The notes beneath the pieces were generated by a model that saw only the letters and a list, made by a program, of their open reading frames with translations, was not told the DNA's origin and did not search any database. A DNA stretch of 64,000 nt from Mesorhizobium liriopis. GTDB taxonomy: Bacteria > Pseudomonadota > Alphaproteobacteria > Rhizobiales > Rhizobiaceae. Positions 27,562 to 36,093 of the stretch are shown here, one piece after another. The stretch spans positions 356,409 to 420,408 of the forward strand of contig NZ_JAMXQS010000006.1 of the NCBI RefSeq assembly GCF_024053505.1. Direction: 5' to 3'. How positions within the stretch are numbered: the first letter of the stretch is position 1; each line of letters starts with the position of its first letter. Position numbers and translations under genes: made by a program.

Positions 27562-28299
27562 TCAGATCATAGCCATGCCGCCATTCACGTGAATGGTCTG
27601 GCCGGTGATGTAGGAGGCCTCGTTCGAAGCGAGATAGACGACGGCCGAGGCGATCTCGTCGCCCGAGCCCATGCGCTTCATGGGAATAGCACCCATGATC
27701 GCGTCCTTCTGCTTGTCGTTGAGCTTGTCGGTCATGGCCGACTCGATGAAGCCGGGCGCCACGCAATTGACCGTCACGTTGCGCGACGCGATCTCCTGCG
27801 CGAGCGACTTCGAGAAACCGATCAGGCCGGCCTTGGAGGCGCAATAATTCGCCTGCCCCGGATTGCCGGTGACGCCGACGACCGAGGTAATGTTGATGAT
27901 GCGGCCCCCACGGCGGCGCATCATCGGATGCGTCAGTTCGCGGGTCAGGCGGAACACGGCGGTGAGGTTCACTTCCAGAACCGCGTCCCAGTCGTCGTCC
28001 GACATACGCACGAAAAGCCCGTCACGCGTGATGCCGGCATTGTTGACGAGGATATCGACGCCCTCCAGCTCGGCTTCCGCCTTCTGGCCGAGCGCCTTCA
28101 CACTGTCGCGGTCCGACAGATTCGCCGGAAAAATCTTCACGCGCTCGCCAAGTTCGCCGGCCAGCGCCTCGAGCTTTTCGGTGCGCGTGCCATGAAGGCC
28201 GACAGTGGCACCCTGCGCGTGAAGCGCGCGGGCGACCGCCTCGCCGATCCCGCCCGTGGCGCCCGTAACCAGCGCCTTCTTGCCCGTCAGATCCAACAT
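27562..28299 (-). CDS. fabG: 3-oxoacyl-ACP reductase
   Basis: NADPH-dependent short-chain reductase of fatty-acid elongation. The nucleotide-binding VTGATGGIGEAVA, NNAGITRDGLF, and the catalytic Ser139 / Tyr152 / Lys156 (ITSVVG ... NYCASKAG) are intact. It ends with TGQTIHVNGGMAMI, typical of FabG. The 245-residue length is exact. ATG 28299 has GAGGAAA upstream. It is between fabD and acpP. Confidence 0.97.
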   Translation of the reverse strand: MLDLTGKKALVTGATGGIGEAVARALHAQGATVGLHGTRTEKLEALAGELGERVKIFPANLSDRDSVKALGQKAEAELEGVDILVNNAGITRDGLFVRMSDDDWDAVLEVNLTAVFRLTRELTHPMMRRRGGRIINITSVVGVTGNPGQANYCASKAGLIGFSKSLAQEIASRNVTVNCVAPGFIESAMTDKLNDKQKDAIMGAIPMKRMGSGDEIASAVVYLASNEASYITGQTIHVNGGMAMI

Positions 28300-28322
28300 G
28301 GTCGTTTCCTCTTTCTTCTCTC

Positions 28323-29264
28323 TCAGGCGAGCGCTGCGAGCGCCGTTTCGACATCGGCCGGCGTATTGACCGCAACCGTCTCGACATCGCGATTGATGCG
28401 CTTGGCCAGGCCCGACAGGACCTTGCCCGCGCCGATCTCATAGAGCGTCGTCACGCCGTTTTGCGCGAACCAATCCACGGTCTCGCGCCAGCGCACGCGG
28501 CCCGTCACCTGCTCGACCAGCCGCTGCGCGATCTCGTCGGGGTCGGAAATCGGTGTCACGACAACGTTGGCCACGACTGGCACGAGCGGGCGGTTCTTCC
28601 GAACCTCAGCCAGCGCCTCGCGCATCCGCTCGGCGGCCGGCGCCATCAACGCCGAATGGAACGGCGCGGAAACGGGAAGCGACAATGCGCGCTTGGCACC
28701 CGCCGTCTTGCAAAGCTCCATCGCGCGCTCGACCGCAGGCTTGTCGCCCGAGATCACCAGCTGGCCGCCGCCATTGTCGTTCGCGACTTGGCACACTTCA
28801 CCCTGGGCGGCCTCGCGGCAGGCCGCATCGACGGCGTCTTCTTCCAAGCCGATGATCGCCGCCATCGCGCCCTTGCCGGCGGGTACCGCTTCCTGCATGG
28901 CAGTTCCGCGAATGCGCAAGAGGCGCGCGGTGTCGGCAATCGAGAAGGTGCGGGCAGCCGCGAGCGCCGAATATTCGCCGAGCGAATGGCCGGCGACGAA
29001 CTTCACCTTTTCTGCCAGATCAAGGCCGCCGGCTTCCAGGGCTCGGATCGCGGCCAGCGAAACGGCCATCAGAGCCGGCTGCGCGTTGGCGGTCAGCGTC
29101 AACTCATCCTGCGAGCCTTCCCAGATCAGTGTCGAAAGCTTCTGGCCGAGCGCCTCATCGACCTCATCGAACACCGCCCGGCTTTCGGGAAAGGCTTCCG
29201 CGAGTTCGCGGCCCATGCCAACCGTCTGGCTTCCCTGTCCGGGAAAGGTGAAAGCCACCGCCAT
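28323..29264 (-). CDS. fabD: Malonyl-CoA:ACP transacylase
   Basis: Loads malonyl groups onto ACP. It has the start FPGQGSQTVGMG, the nucleophile motif AGHSLGEYSAL (Ser94), and the active-site His in VSAPFHSALM. The 313-residue length is normal. ATG 29264 has GAGGA upstream. It is the first gene of the fabD-fabG-acpP-fabF run and is divergent from the LtaS-like gene. Confidence 0.97.
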   Translation of the reverse strand: MAVAFTFPGQGSQTVGMGRELAEAFPESRAVFDEVDEALGQKLSTLIWEGSQDELTLTANAQPALMAVSLAAIRALEAGGLDLAEKVKFVAGHSLGEYSALAAARTFSIADTARLLRIRGTAMQEAVPAGKGAMAAIIGLEEDAVDAACREAAQGEVCQVANDNGGGQLVISGDKPAVERAMELCKTAGAKRALSLPVSAPFHSALMAPAAERMREALAEVRKNRPLVPVVANVVVTPISDPDEIAQRLVEQVTGRVRWRETVDWFAQNGVTTLYEIGAGKVLSGLAKRINRDVETVAVNTPADVETALAALA

Positions 29265-29426
29265 GCGGGCTCCTCTTCATGAATCGCGCGCTTGGTGGCG
29301 TCGAGTGAAGGGGAAGTCAAGCAGAACACCTTCTTAAAGACGAGGCTTTTTCCACCATAACCGCCGCGCGACTTGCCTTGCCGGCTTCCCTTTCGCGCGG
29401 AATGTTCTATTTCTTGTGACGTTGGG

Positions 29427-31385
29427 ATGACAGAAACGCGACAACGATCGCGGCTTCAGAGGCGAAAAATAAAAGTGAGTTCTGCGAGTGCGAACCGCGT
29501 GCCAGCGGTTCGACCATCATCCCATGTGCCGTCCTTTTTCACGCGCCATGGCGATAAGATCATCTCGGTCGCGCTGACGCTCTTCATCGCGGCCGCGCTC
29601 GTTTTCGTCGTGGAACTCACCGTGCGCGGCTCGTTTCAGGCGACGCTCGACTTTTTCCGCCAGCCCTTCCGCCCGAGCTGGGCGACCGTCGCGCTGATCG
29701 CACTTCTGTTCTGGCTGCTCGACGCCGTATTCGGCCGCGCGCATAACGGCGTGCTGATCGTGGCGCCGCTGCTGTTGCTCCTGGCGGTCGTGAACCACCA
29801 GAAGGCTTTCTATCTCGGCGACCCGCTTTATCCGACGGACTTCCTTTATTCGCGCCAGATCATCGAGCTCCTGCCGCTGCTTGTGCGCGACCGACCGTGG
29901 ACTGCAGCCGGGATCGTGCTGGGCATCACCGTGCTCATCGCAGCTCTCGTCTGGGGCTGGCGCACTCTACGCCGCCGTCTGCCCCGACTGAAGCCGCGAG
30001 CGCGGCTCTGGCGTCTGGCGGCGGCCCTGCCCGCGCTGCTCTTCTTCGGCTCTCTCATGGACTACGCATCCTTCTCCTGGGTGCGCGACCGGCTGCAGAT
30101 CGTGCCGATGATGTGGGACCAGCGCGAGAATTATGCGAGCAACGGCTTCGCCATCGCCTTTGCGCTGAACGTGCCGATGGCGAAGGTCTCCGCGCCTGTC
30201 GGCTACGACGAGAAGGCCATTCAGGCGATCCAGTCGCCGGTCCATGGGGTGACCATGCCGGGCGAGCGGCCGGACATCATCATGGTCATGAGCGAGTCCT
30301 TCTGGGACCCGACGCGCCTGCCGAACGTGTCGATCTCGCCCGACCCGATGCCGACGGTGCGTGCGAACTCCTCTGGCTATTCCTTCTCACCCGAATTCGG
30401 CGGCATGACCGCGAATGTCGAATTCGAGGCGCTGACCGGCTTTTCCAACGCCTTCCTGCCCTACGGCTCGATCCCTTATCAGCAATATATCCGCGCGCCG
30501 ATGCCGACGCTCGCCAACTTCCTGAAACAGGAAGGCTACGAGACACGCGCCGTGCATCCGTTCGCCGGCTGGTTCTGGAACCGCAAGCCGGTCTACGAGG
30601 CCTTCGGCTTCGAGCATTTCTCCTCGGAAGAGAACCTTCCCTATCTCGAAAAGCGCGGACCGCTGGCCTCGGACGCGGCTCTGACCGAGCAGATCATCAA
30701 GGAAGCGGACGCCACGCGTGCGCCGCTCTTCATGTTCGCCGTCAGCCTGCAGAATCACGGGCCCTATGAGCCCGGCCGCTACTGGGATGCGACGCATACG
30801 GTTTCGACCGACATCCCCGAAAAGAGCATGCAGTCGGTTTTGTCCTATGCGGAGGGCGTGTCGGATGCCGACAAGGGGCTCGCACGGCTGATGGAATGGG
30901 CGAAGTCGCGCGACCGGCGCACGATCATCGCCTTCTTCGGCGACCACCTGCCGCCGCTCGGCCAGCCCTATATCGACACCGGCTATCTCAAGGACATGGT
31001 GCCGCCCAAGCGCGAGCCGCTCAAGGATTTGCTGCAGCATCGCGAGACGCCGCTCGTTGTCTGGTCGAATCGCGACGGGCCGATCCAGAATATCGGGACG
31101 GTCAGCCCCGCCTATCTGCCCTCGATCCTGCTGGGAGAGGCGGGCATCAAGCATCCTTACTACACCGGCGTGCTCTCCGAGATGCGCAAGCGCTTTCCAG
31201 TCGTGGACCGCCATGTTCTGATGGGCGCCGATGGTTCGGAAACCGCCGATTGGTCGCGCGCGAAAGAGGTTGCCCCGGATGTGAGCAGGCTGCGCCTGCT
31301 TCAATACGATGCGATGTTCGGCAAGAAGTTCGGCACGGACCGCTTTTTCCCGAAGCCGCGACAGGATGTTCTGCCGCTCGGCTGA
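29427..31385 (+). CDS. LtaS-like membrane phosphoglycerol (alkaline-phosphatase superfamily) transferase
   Basis: A 652-residue membrane enzyme. Five or so hydrophobic segments in the first 230 residues (IISVALTLFIAAALVFVVEL, VALIALLFWLLDAVFG, LIVAPLLLLLAVVN) precede a sulfatase-fold domain. Metal and nucleophile positions of the family are visible: MSESFWDP (Glu), GGMTANVEFEALTG (catalytic Thr), FFGDHLPPLG (Asp-His). Gram-negatives lack lipoteichoic acid, so it likely moves phosphoglycerol onto a periplasmic or surface glycan, such as cyclic beta-glucans, as OpgB and CgmB do. The substrate is inference. The ATG 29427 start has only a weak site. Confidence 0.83.
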   Translation: MTETRQRSRLQRRKIKVSSASANRVPAVRPSSHVPSFFTRHGDKIISVALTLFIAAALVFVVELTVRGSFQATLDFFRQPFRPSWATVALIALLFWLLDAVFGRAHNGVLIVAPLLLLLAVVNHQKAFYLGDPLYPTDFLYSRQIIELLPLLVRDRPWTAAGIVLGITVLIAALVWGWRTLRRRLPRLKPRARLWRLAAALPALLFFGSLMDYASFSWVRDRLQIVPMMWDQRENYASNGFAIAFALNVPMAKVSAPVGYDEKAIQAIQSPVHGVTMPGERPDIIMVMSESFWDPTRLPNVSISPDPMPTVRANSSGYSFSPEFGGMTANVEFEALTGFSNAFLPYGSIPYQQYIRAPMPTLANFLKQEGYETRAVHPFAGWFWNRKPVYEAFGFEHFSSEENLPYLEKRGPLASDAALTEQIIKEADATRAPLFMFAVSLQNHGPYEPGRYWDATHTVSTDIPEKSMQSVLSYAEGVSDADKGLARLMEWAKSRDRRTIIAFFGDHLPPLGQPYIDTGYLKDMVPPKREPLKDLLQHRETPLVVWSNRDGPIQNIGTVSPAYLPSILLGEAGIKHPYYTGVLSEMRKRFPVVDRHVLMGADGSETADWSRAKEVAPDVSRLRLLQYDAMFGKKFGTDRFFPKPRQDVLPLG

Positions 31386-31627
31386 GGCTTGCGCTCGTTG
31401 GGTTTAGCCTATAAAGGCAGCCACAATCTGTCGGTCTCTGGCTGGGGGCTGAACGGAGGAGCGTGGGTTCTCGAACCCGCGCGTGAAGCCGGAACGGTCT
31501 TCCGCCTCCCCCGTGTTCCCGCTCTCGACCGTCCCTAAAGCGCCTTTCGTTTCCCTTGCGGGAAGAGATCGCGTTGCAGAGGCTTAGCCGCCGGGACCGA
31601 CCGAGAAACTCGAAAGGCAAAAAACAC

Positions 31628-32116
31628 ATGGCATTGTACGAACACGTGTTTCTTGCCCGGCAGGATCTGTCGCAGCAGCAGGTCGACGCCCTTGTGGAAC
31701 ACTACAGGGGTGTGATCGGCGGCTTCGGCGGCAAGATCGGCCGGGTTGAGAACTGGGGCCTCAAGTCCCTCACCTACCGCATCAAGAAGAACCGCAAGGC
31801 CTATTTCACGCTGGTCGATCTCGATTGCTCGGCGGAAGCGCTGAACGAGATGGAACGCCAGATGGGCCTGTCGGAAGACATCCTCCGCTTCATGACCGTC
31901 AAGGTCGAGCAGCACGAGGAAGGCGCATCGGCCATGATGCAGAAGCGCGAAGAGCGCACCGAGCGTTCGGATCGCGGTGGCTTCGGCGATCGTGGCGGCC
32001 GTGGCTTCGGTGGTGGTGATCGCGGCGACCGTGGTGGTGACCGTGGCGGTCGCTCCTTCGGTGGCGACGATCGTGGTCCGCGCCGTCCGCGCGAGAATGA
32101 AGGAGCGCAGGCATAA
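31628..32116 (+). CDS. rpsF: 30S ribosomal protein S6 with RG-rich tail
   Basis: Platform protein of the 30S subunit that pairs with S18. The core [20 protein letters not shown] and the [16 protein letters not shown] region ([16 protein letters not shown]) are typical. The C-terminal tail, residues about 115-155, is unusually rich in Arg-Gly and Gly-Asp ([17 protein letters not shown]). ATG 31628 has GAAAGG upstream. The stop overlaps the rpsR start by one base (TAATG), coupling the S6-S18 partners. Confidence 0.96.
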   Translation: MALYEHVFLARQDLSQQQVDALVEHYRGVIGGFGGKIGRVENWGLKSLTYRIKKNRKAYFTLVDLDCSAEALNEMERQMGLSEDILRFMTVKVEQHEEGASAMMQKREERTERSDRGGFGDRGGRGFGGGDRGDRGGDRGGRSFGGDDRGPRRPRENEGAQA

Positions 32117-32364
32117 TGGTCGACATCAACCAGATCCCGACGCGCCGGCCCTTCCATCGCCGCCGCAAGACCTGCCCGTTCTCGGGCGCCAACGCACCGC
32201 GCATCGACTACAAGGACGTGCGCCTGCTGCAGCGTTACATTTCCGAGCGCGGCAAGATCGTGCCGTCGCGCATCACAGCCGTTTCGCAGAAGAAGCAGCG
32301 CGAGCTGGCCAAGGCCATCAAGCGCGCCCGCTTCCTGGGCCTGCTCCCTTACGTCGTGCGTTAA
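32116..32364 (+). CDS. rpsR: 30S ribosomal protein S18
   Basis: An 82-residue S18 with the conserved [28 protein letters not shown] and [26 protein letters not shown] core. It binds S6 on the 30S platform. The start is coupled to the rpsF stop. A GC-rich hairpin follows the stop. Confidence 0.98.
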   Translation: MVDINQIPTRRPFHRRRKTCPFSGANAPRIDYKDVRLLQRYISERGKIVPSRITAVSQKKQRELAKAIKRARFLGLLPYVVR

Positions 32365-32374
32365 TCATTGAATG

Positions 32375-32404
32375 GCGGGCGGCTCCGGCTGCCCGCTCTT
32401 TCCT
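32375..32404 (+). terminator. Weak terminator or attenuator between rpsR and rplI
   Basis: Stem gcgggc / gcccgc (32375-32380 with 32391-32396) is extended by inner pairs. It is followed by a T-rich but interrupted stretch. It lies in a 194-bp gap, where it may reduce read-through rather than stop it. Two more small hairpins (gaggca/tgcctc near 32450-32464 and ctgcc/ggcag near 32468) lie further on. Confidence 0.4.
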
Positions 32405-32558
32405 TCTCCGCGACGGGCGCGGTCCAAGGCAGAATTCAAATCCCGAGTTGAGGCACCGTGCCTCTAACTGCCGGCGGGCAGGACAGCGAAATCGGCGTGG
32501 ATCCCGCGCTTTCCCTTGTCTCCTCCGGTTTCAGTTCAACCAATCAAGGAGACCAGAG

Positions 32559-33134
32559 ATGGATGTCATTCTTCTCGAACGCATTTCCCGCCTCGGCCAG
32601 ATGGGCGAAACTGTCCGCGTGAAGGACGGCTTCGCGCGCAATTTCCTGTTGCCGCAGGGCAAGGCGCTGCGCGCCAATGAAGCCAACAAGAAGAAGTTCG
32701 AAGGCCAGCGCGCCCAGCTCGAAGCCCGTAACCTCGAACGCAAGTCGGAAGCCGAGACGGTCGCCAAGGAACTCGACGGCAAGAACTTCATCGTGGTTCG
32801 TTCGGCGGGCGAGACCGGCCAGCTCTACGGTTCGGTGTCCACCCGCGACATCGCCGATCTGATTGTCGCCGAAGGCTTCACGATCAACCGCAACCAGGTC
32901 GAGCTCAACCAGCCGATCAAGACCATCGGCCTGACCAATGTTGCCATCGCGCTCCACCCCGAAGTGGAAGTGACCGTCACGCTCAACATCGCCCGTTCGG
33001 CCGATGAAGCCGAGCGTCAGGCACGCGGCGAGACGCTGACCACGGCCGAAGCCATCTACGGCGAGGACATCAACGAGAACGCCCGCCCCGACAACTTCTT
33101 CGACCCGAACGCCGAGGAAGACGAAGAAGCCTGA
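32559..33134 (+). CDS. rplI: 50S ribosomal protein L9
   Basis: Two-domain protein that stands out from the L1 side of the 50S subunit. The N-terminal signature [28 protein letters not shown] is followed by the long helix ([15 protein letters not shown]) and the C-terminal domain. A tail is rich in acidic residues (NAEEDEEA). The 191-residue length is slightly long for the family but normal in rhizobia. ATG 32559 has AAGGAG upstream. It has its own terminator at 33161. Confidence 0.97.
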   Translation: MDVILLERISRLGQMGETVRVKDGFARNFLLPQGKALRANEANKKKFEGQRAQLEARNLERKSEAETVAKELDGKNFIVVRSAGETGQLYGSVSTRDIADLIVAEGFTINRNQVELNQPIKTIGLTNVAIALHPEVEVTVTLNIARSADEAERQARGETLTTAEAIYGEDINENARPDNFFDPNAEEDEEA

Positions 33135-33160
33135 TCGGCCCTTCATCGGAAAAACAATAA

Positions 33161-33190
33161 GCCCGGCAGGATCGCTCCTGCCGGGCTTTT
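33161..33190. terminator. Strong bidirectional terminator between rplI and the MFS gene
   Basis: An 11-bp perfect stem (gcccggcagga, 33161-33171, with tcctgccgggc, 33176-33186), a 4-base loop, T run on the plus strand and A-rich upstream giving a T run on the minus strand. It lies between convergent genes. Confidence 0.9.
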
Positions 33191-33205
33191 CTCATTGAGT
33201 CTGAT

Positions 33206-35086
33206 TTATTGCACCGCATCCAGATCGGTGCCCTTGGTGTCACGCACGAAGATGATGCCGACGATCAGGGACATCGCCGCGATGGCGATCGGGTACCAGA
33301 GCCCGTAATAGATGTCGCCCGCCGCCGCCGACATCGCGAACACGGTTGCTGGCAACAGGCCACCGAACCAGCCATTGCCGATATGGTAGGGCAAGGACAT
33401 GCCGGTGTAACGGATACGGGTCGGGAACATCTCGACGAGGATCGCTGCGATCGGCCCATAGACCATGGTGACGTAGAGAACGAGCACGAACAGGATCGCG
33501 ATCGTCTTCGGCCAGCTCACGGCGTTCGGGTCCGCCACCATCTTGAATGTGCCGGCATTCGGCACGGTGTAGACGGTGACATCGCCCGCGCCTGCTTCCT
33601 CCGCCGTCAGCAGCTTGTCCTTGACCGCCTGGGCGGCCGGAACGGTCGCCGGCTGCGTGGCGCGGATGGCATTGCCTTCGAGTGCCAGTTCGGGGTTCGC
33701 CGCGATGAACGCATCGACCTTGCTGTCCGGCACGCGGGCCGGATCGCGCACCAGCGGATAGCCGGCCTTCTGCAGCGCGAGGTTCACATTATGAGTGAAC
33801 GCCGTGCCCGCTGCAGCCGCACCGGCACCGGCAGCGCCCGCATCATAGGACGAAACCGTGCTGTCGCCGACTTTCACACTCGCCGGCGTGCCGGCCGGGC
33901 CTTCCACGATGTCGTAAGGCACCGAGCTTTTGGCCAGGAAATCCGTCGCGACATCGCAGGACGTAACCGGCTTGCGCGTGCCGATCGGGTTGAACTGGAA
34001 GTTGCAGTCCCCCGGCGCGGCGGTCACCGTCGCCCGCACATTCTCCTGCGCCGTCGCGAGCGCCGGATTGGCCGCCCAGGTCAACGCCTTGAAGAGCGGG
34101 AAATAGGTGACGATGGCCAGCGCCAGGCCCGCCATGATGATCGGCTTGCGGCCGATCTTGTCGGACAGCCAACCGAAGAACACGAAGAAGAACGTGCCGA
34201 GGCCCAGCGCTATCGCGATCATGATGTTGACGGACACGCCGTCCACCTTGAGCACGTTCTGCAGGAAGAAGAGCGCGTAGAACTGGCCCGAATACCAGAC
34301 CACGGCCTGACCGGCGGTGAGACCGAGCAATGCCAAGAGCGCGATGCGCGCATTCTTCCACTGGCCGAAGGCCTCCTTGAGCGGCGCCTTGGATTGCTTG
34401 CCTTCAGCCTTCATGCGCTGGAACGTGGGCGACTCGCTGAGCGTCATGCGGATCCAGACCGAGATGCCGAGCAGCACGACGGATACCAGGAACGGCACGC
34501 GCCAGCCCCAGGCAGCGAAGTCTTCCTTGGACATCGAAGCCTGGATCGCGAGGATGACGAGCAGGGACAGGAACAGGCCGAGCGTGGCAGTCGTCTGGAT
34601 CCACGACGTATAGAAGCCGCGACGGTCATCCGGCGCGTGCTCGGCCACGTAGGTCGCCGCACCGCCATACTCGCCACCCAGCGCCAGGCCCTGAAGCATG
34701 CGCAAGACGATCAGGACAATCGGTGCCGCGATGCCCCAGGTCGCCGAACCCGGCAGGATGCCCACCAGAAAGGTCGAGAGGCCCATGATCAGGATGGTGA
34801 CGAGGAACGTGTATTTGCGGCCCACGAGATCGCCGATGCGACCGAAAACCAGCGCGCCGAACGGGCGAACGAGAAAGCCTGCCGCAAAGGCGAGCAACGC
34901 GAAGATGTTTCGCGTGGCTTCAGGATACTGGCTGAAGAAAGTCGCGCCGATAAAGGCCGCGAGCGAGCCGTATAAATAGAAATCGTACCACTCGAAGACC
35001 GTGCCGAGCGACGAGGCGAAGATGACCTTCCTTTCCTCGCGCGACATCGAGCGGCTCGTCGAGCCGCTGACTGCTGAAACCGCCAT
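33206..35086 (-). CDS. MHS-family (MFS) transporter with a large periplasmic insert
   Basis: A 626-residue inner-membrane proton symporter of the metabolite:H+ symporter branch (ProP/KgtP-like). The opening IFASSLGTVFEWYDFYLYGS is diagnostic, with loop motifs FGRIGDLVGRK between spans 2-3 and WLSDKIGRKP between 8-9. Twelve spans can be drawn. Between spans 9 and 10 (residues about 339-524) is an insert of about 185 residues, predicted periplasmic, with two cysteines (361 and 377) and a Gly/Ala linker. The family norm is about 430-450 residues. The substrate is unknown. Two starts are possible: GTG 35089 and ATG 35086; the latter sits better behind GGGAGGA. Confidence 0.9.
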   Translation of the reverse strand: MAVSAVSGSTSRSMSREERKVIFASSLGTVFEWYDFYLYGSLAAFIGATFFSQYPEATRNIFALLAFAAGFLVRPFGALVFGRIGDLVGRKYTFLVTILIMGLSTFLVGILPGSATWGIAAPIVLIVLRMLQGLALGGEYGGAATYVAEHAPDDRRGFYTSWIQTTATLGLFLSLLVILAIQASMSKEDFAAWGWRVPFLVSVVLLGISVWIRMTLSESPTFQRMKAEGKQSKAPLKEAFGQWKNARIALLALLGLTAGQAVVWYSGQFYALFFLQNVLKVDGVSVNIMIAIALGLGTFFFVFFGWLSDKIGRKPIIMAGLALAIVTYFPLFKALTWAANPALATAQENVRATVTAAPGDCNFQFNPIGTRKPVTSCDVATDFLAKSSVPYDIVEGPAGTPASVKVGDSTVSSYDAGAAGAGAAAAGTAFTHNVNLALQKAGYPLVRDPARVPDSKVDAFIAANPELALEGNAIRATQPATVPAAQAVKDKLLTAEEAGAGDVTVYTVPNAGTFKMVADPNAVSWPKTIAILFVLVLYVTMVYGPIAAILVEMFPTRIRYTGMSLPYHIGNGWFGGLLPATVFAMSAAAGDIYYGLWYPIAIAAMSLIVGIIFVRDTKGTDLDAVQ

Positions 35087-35246
35087 CACTCATCCTCCCA
35101 TCGGATCATGGCATATGCCTTACCCCCGCCCATGCTCCTCCACGCGCGGAATTGAGTCAGCTAAGCATGGTTTATCCGATGGGAAAACCTCGAACCCACA
35201 ATCATTTCACAGGTTTGACGCGGAAACCTTTGCCAATACTGGCAAT

Positions 35247-36035
35247 TCAGTCGAGTGCTTCCAGCAGTCGGGTCGCGGCGAGCATGTCGCGGCGGCGTGC
35301 GTTGTGGCGCGCGACCGCTTCCGCATCGTGCCCCCACTGCTCGGCGTTCCAGTTCTCGTCCACATGGGCGGCGTTCCAGGCCTGATCCGGCGAGAGCTCG
35401 CCGCTTTCCACGGCCAGAGCCAGAAGTGCGGAGCCCATCAGTGAAGTGAGCAGATGCAGGCTCGCCAATCGCAGAGGTTCGATGCGGGGCGCCAAATGCC
35501 GGCGCACGGCCTCGACGGCCTCGCGCGGCTGCTCGACAGGCATCACGCCCTCCGCCAGCATGAACCGGGCATGGAGCGCGTTACGCGCCCAGTCGATCAC
35601 CGGATCCCAAGCCTCGGCCTGCCGCTCGACCAGCGTTTCAGGCCCATCGGCGCGATAGAAAAGCAGATCGGAAGAGGCGAAGCGCAGGATATCCTCGGCC
35701 ACCGCCTCGGGCTCGCGCGCCACGCCGTCCAGCGCCGTGTTGACCAGACGCAAAACGGGCATGGTCACCGGATTGATCTCGGTCTGCTGCGCTTCGAACT
35801 CGTCGGCCAGCAACTGAGCCGCTGCGCGCGTCGGAAGCACCAGCGGCTGCTGGCCGGGCGTCTTGGCGCGTTTGCCATCGAGCGTTACGGCGAACCCGTC
35901 TTCGCTCTCCTCGACCTTGGCTTCCCTGTAGAAGCGCTTCGGCAACGGCGTGCGCATGCTCAGTTGTGCGCGCTTCACGGGGTCCGGATCGGACAGGTAG
36001 ATGTCGCTTTCGAGGTCGGAAAGAATGTCGCGCAT
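35247..36035 (-). CDS. ATP12-family F1-ATPase assembly chaperone
   Basis: A 262-residue protein of the ATP12 family, chaperone for the alpha subunit of F1 ATPase in mitochondria and alphaproteobacteria. The family traits PLPKRFYREAKVEE near the start, FAVTLDGKRAKTPGQQPLVLPT, and HVDENWNAEQWGHDAEA near the end are visible. The start at ATG 36035 lacks a strong site, so an alternative start within a few codons is possible. It is the last gene of a minus-strand run deg-rarA-crcB-rluC-ATP12. In many relatives a HAD hydrolase lies between rluC and this gene; here the gap is only 58 bp. Confidence 0.92.
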   Translation of the reverse strand: MRDILSDLESDIYLSDPDPVKRAQLSMRTPLPKRFYREAKVEESEDGFAVTLDGKRAKTPGQQPLVLPTRAAAQLLADEFEAQQTEINPVTMPVLRLVNTALDGVAREPEAVAEDILRFASSDLLFYRADGPETLVERQAEAWDPVIDWARNALHARFMLAEGVMPVEQPREAVEAVRRHLAPRIEPLRLASLHLLTSLMGSALLALAVESGELSPDQAWNAAHVDENWNAEQWGHDAEAVARHNARRRDMLAATRLLEALD

Positions 36036-36093
36036 GGGAAAAGTCCGAAAGCTGCGGGAGTTCACCCGCATATAGGCATGCCGGGCGCGGGTT

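Noticed and set aside
29265..29426. CTTGAC box on the minus strand as the fabD promoter
   Set aside because: No acceptable -10 box occurs 16-18 bases downstream.
33209..34975. 588-codon frame antisense to the MHS transporter
   Set aside because: A His/Arg-rich shadow frame; the reverse strand encodes twelve clear membrane spans.
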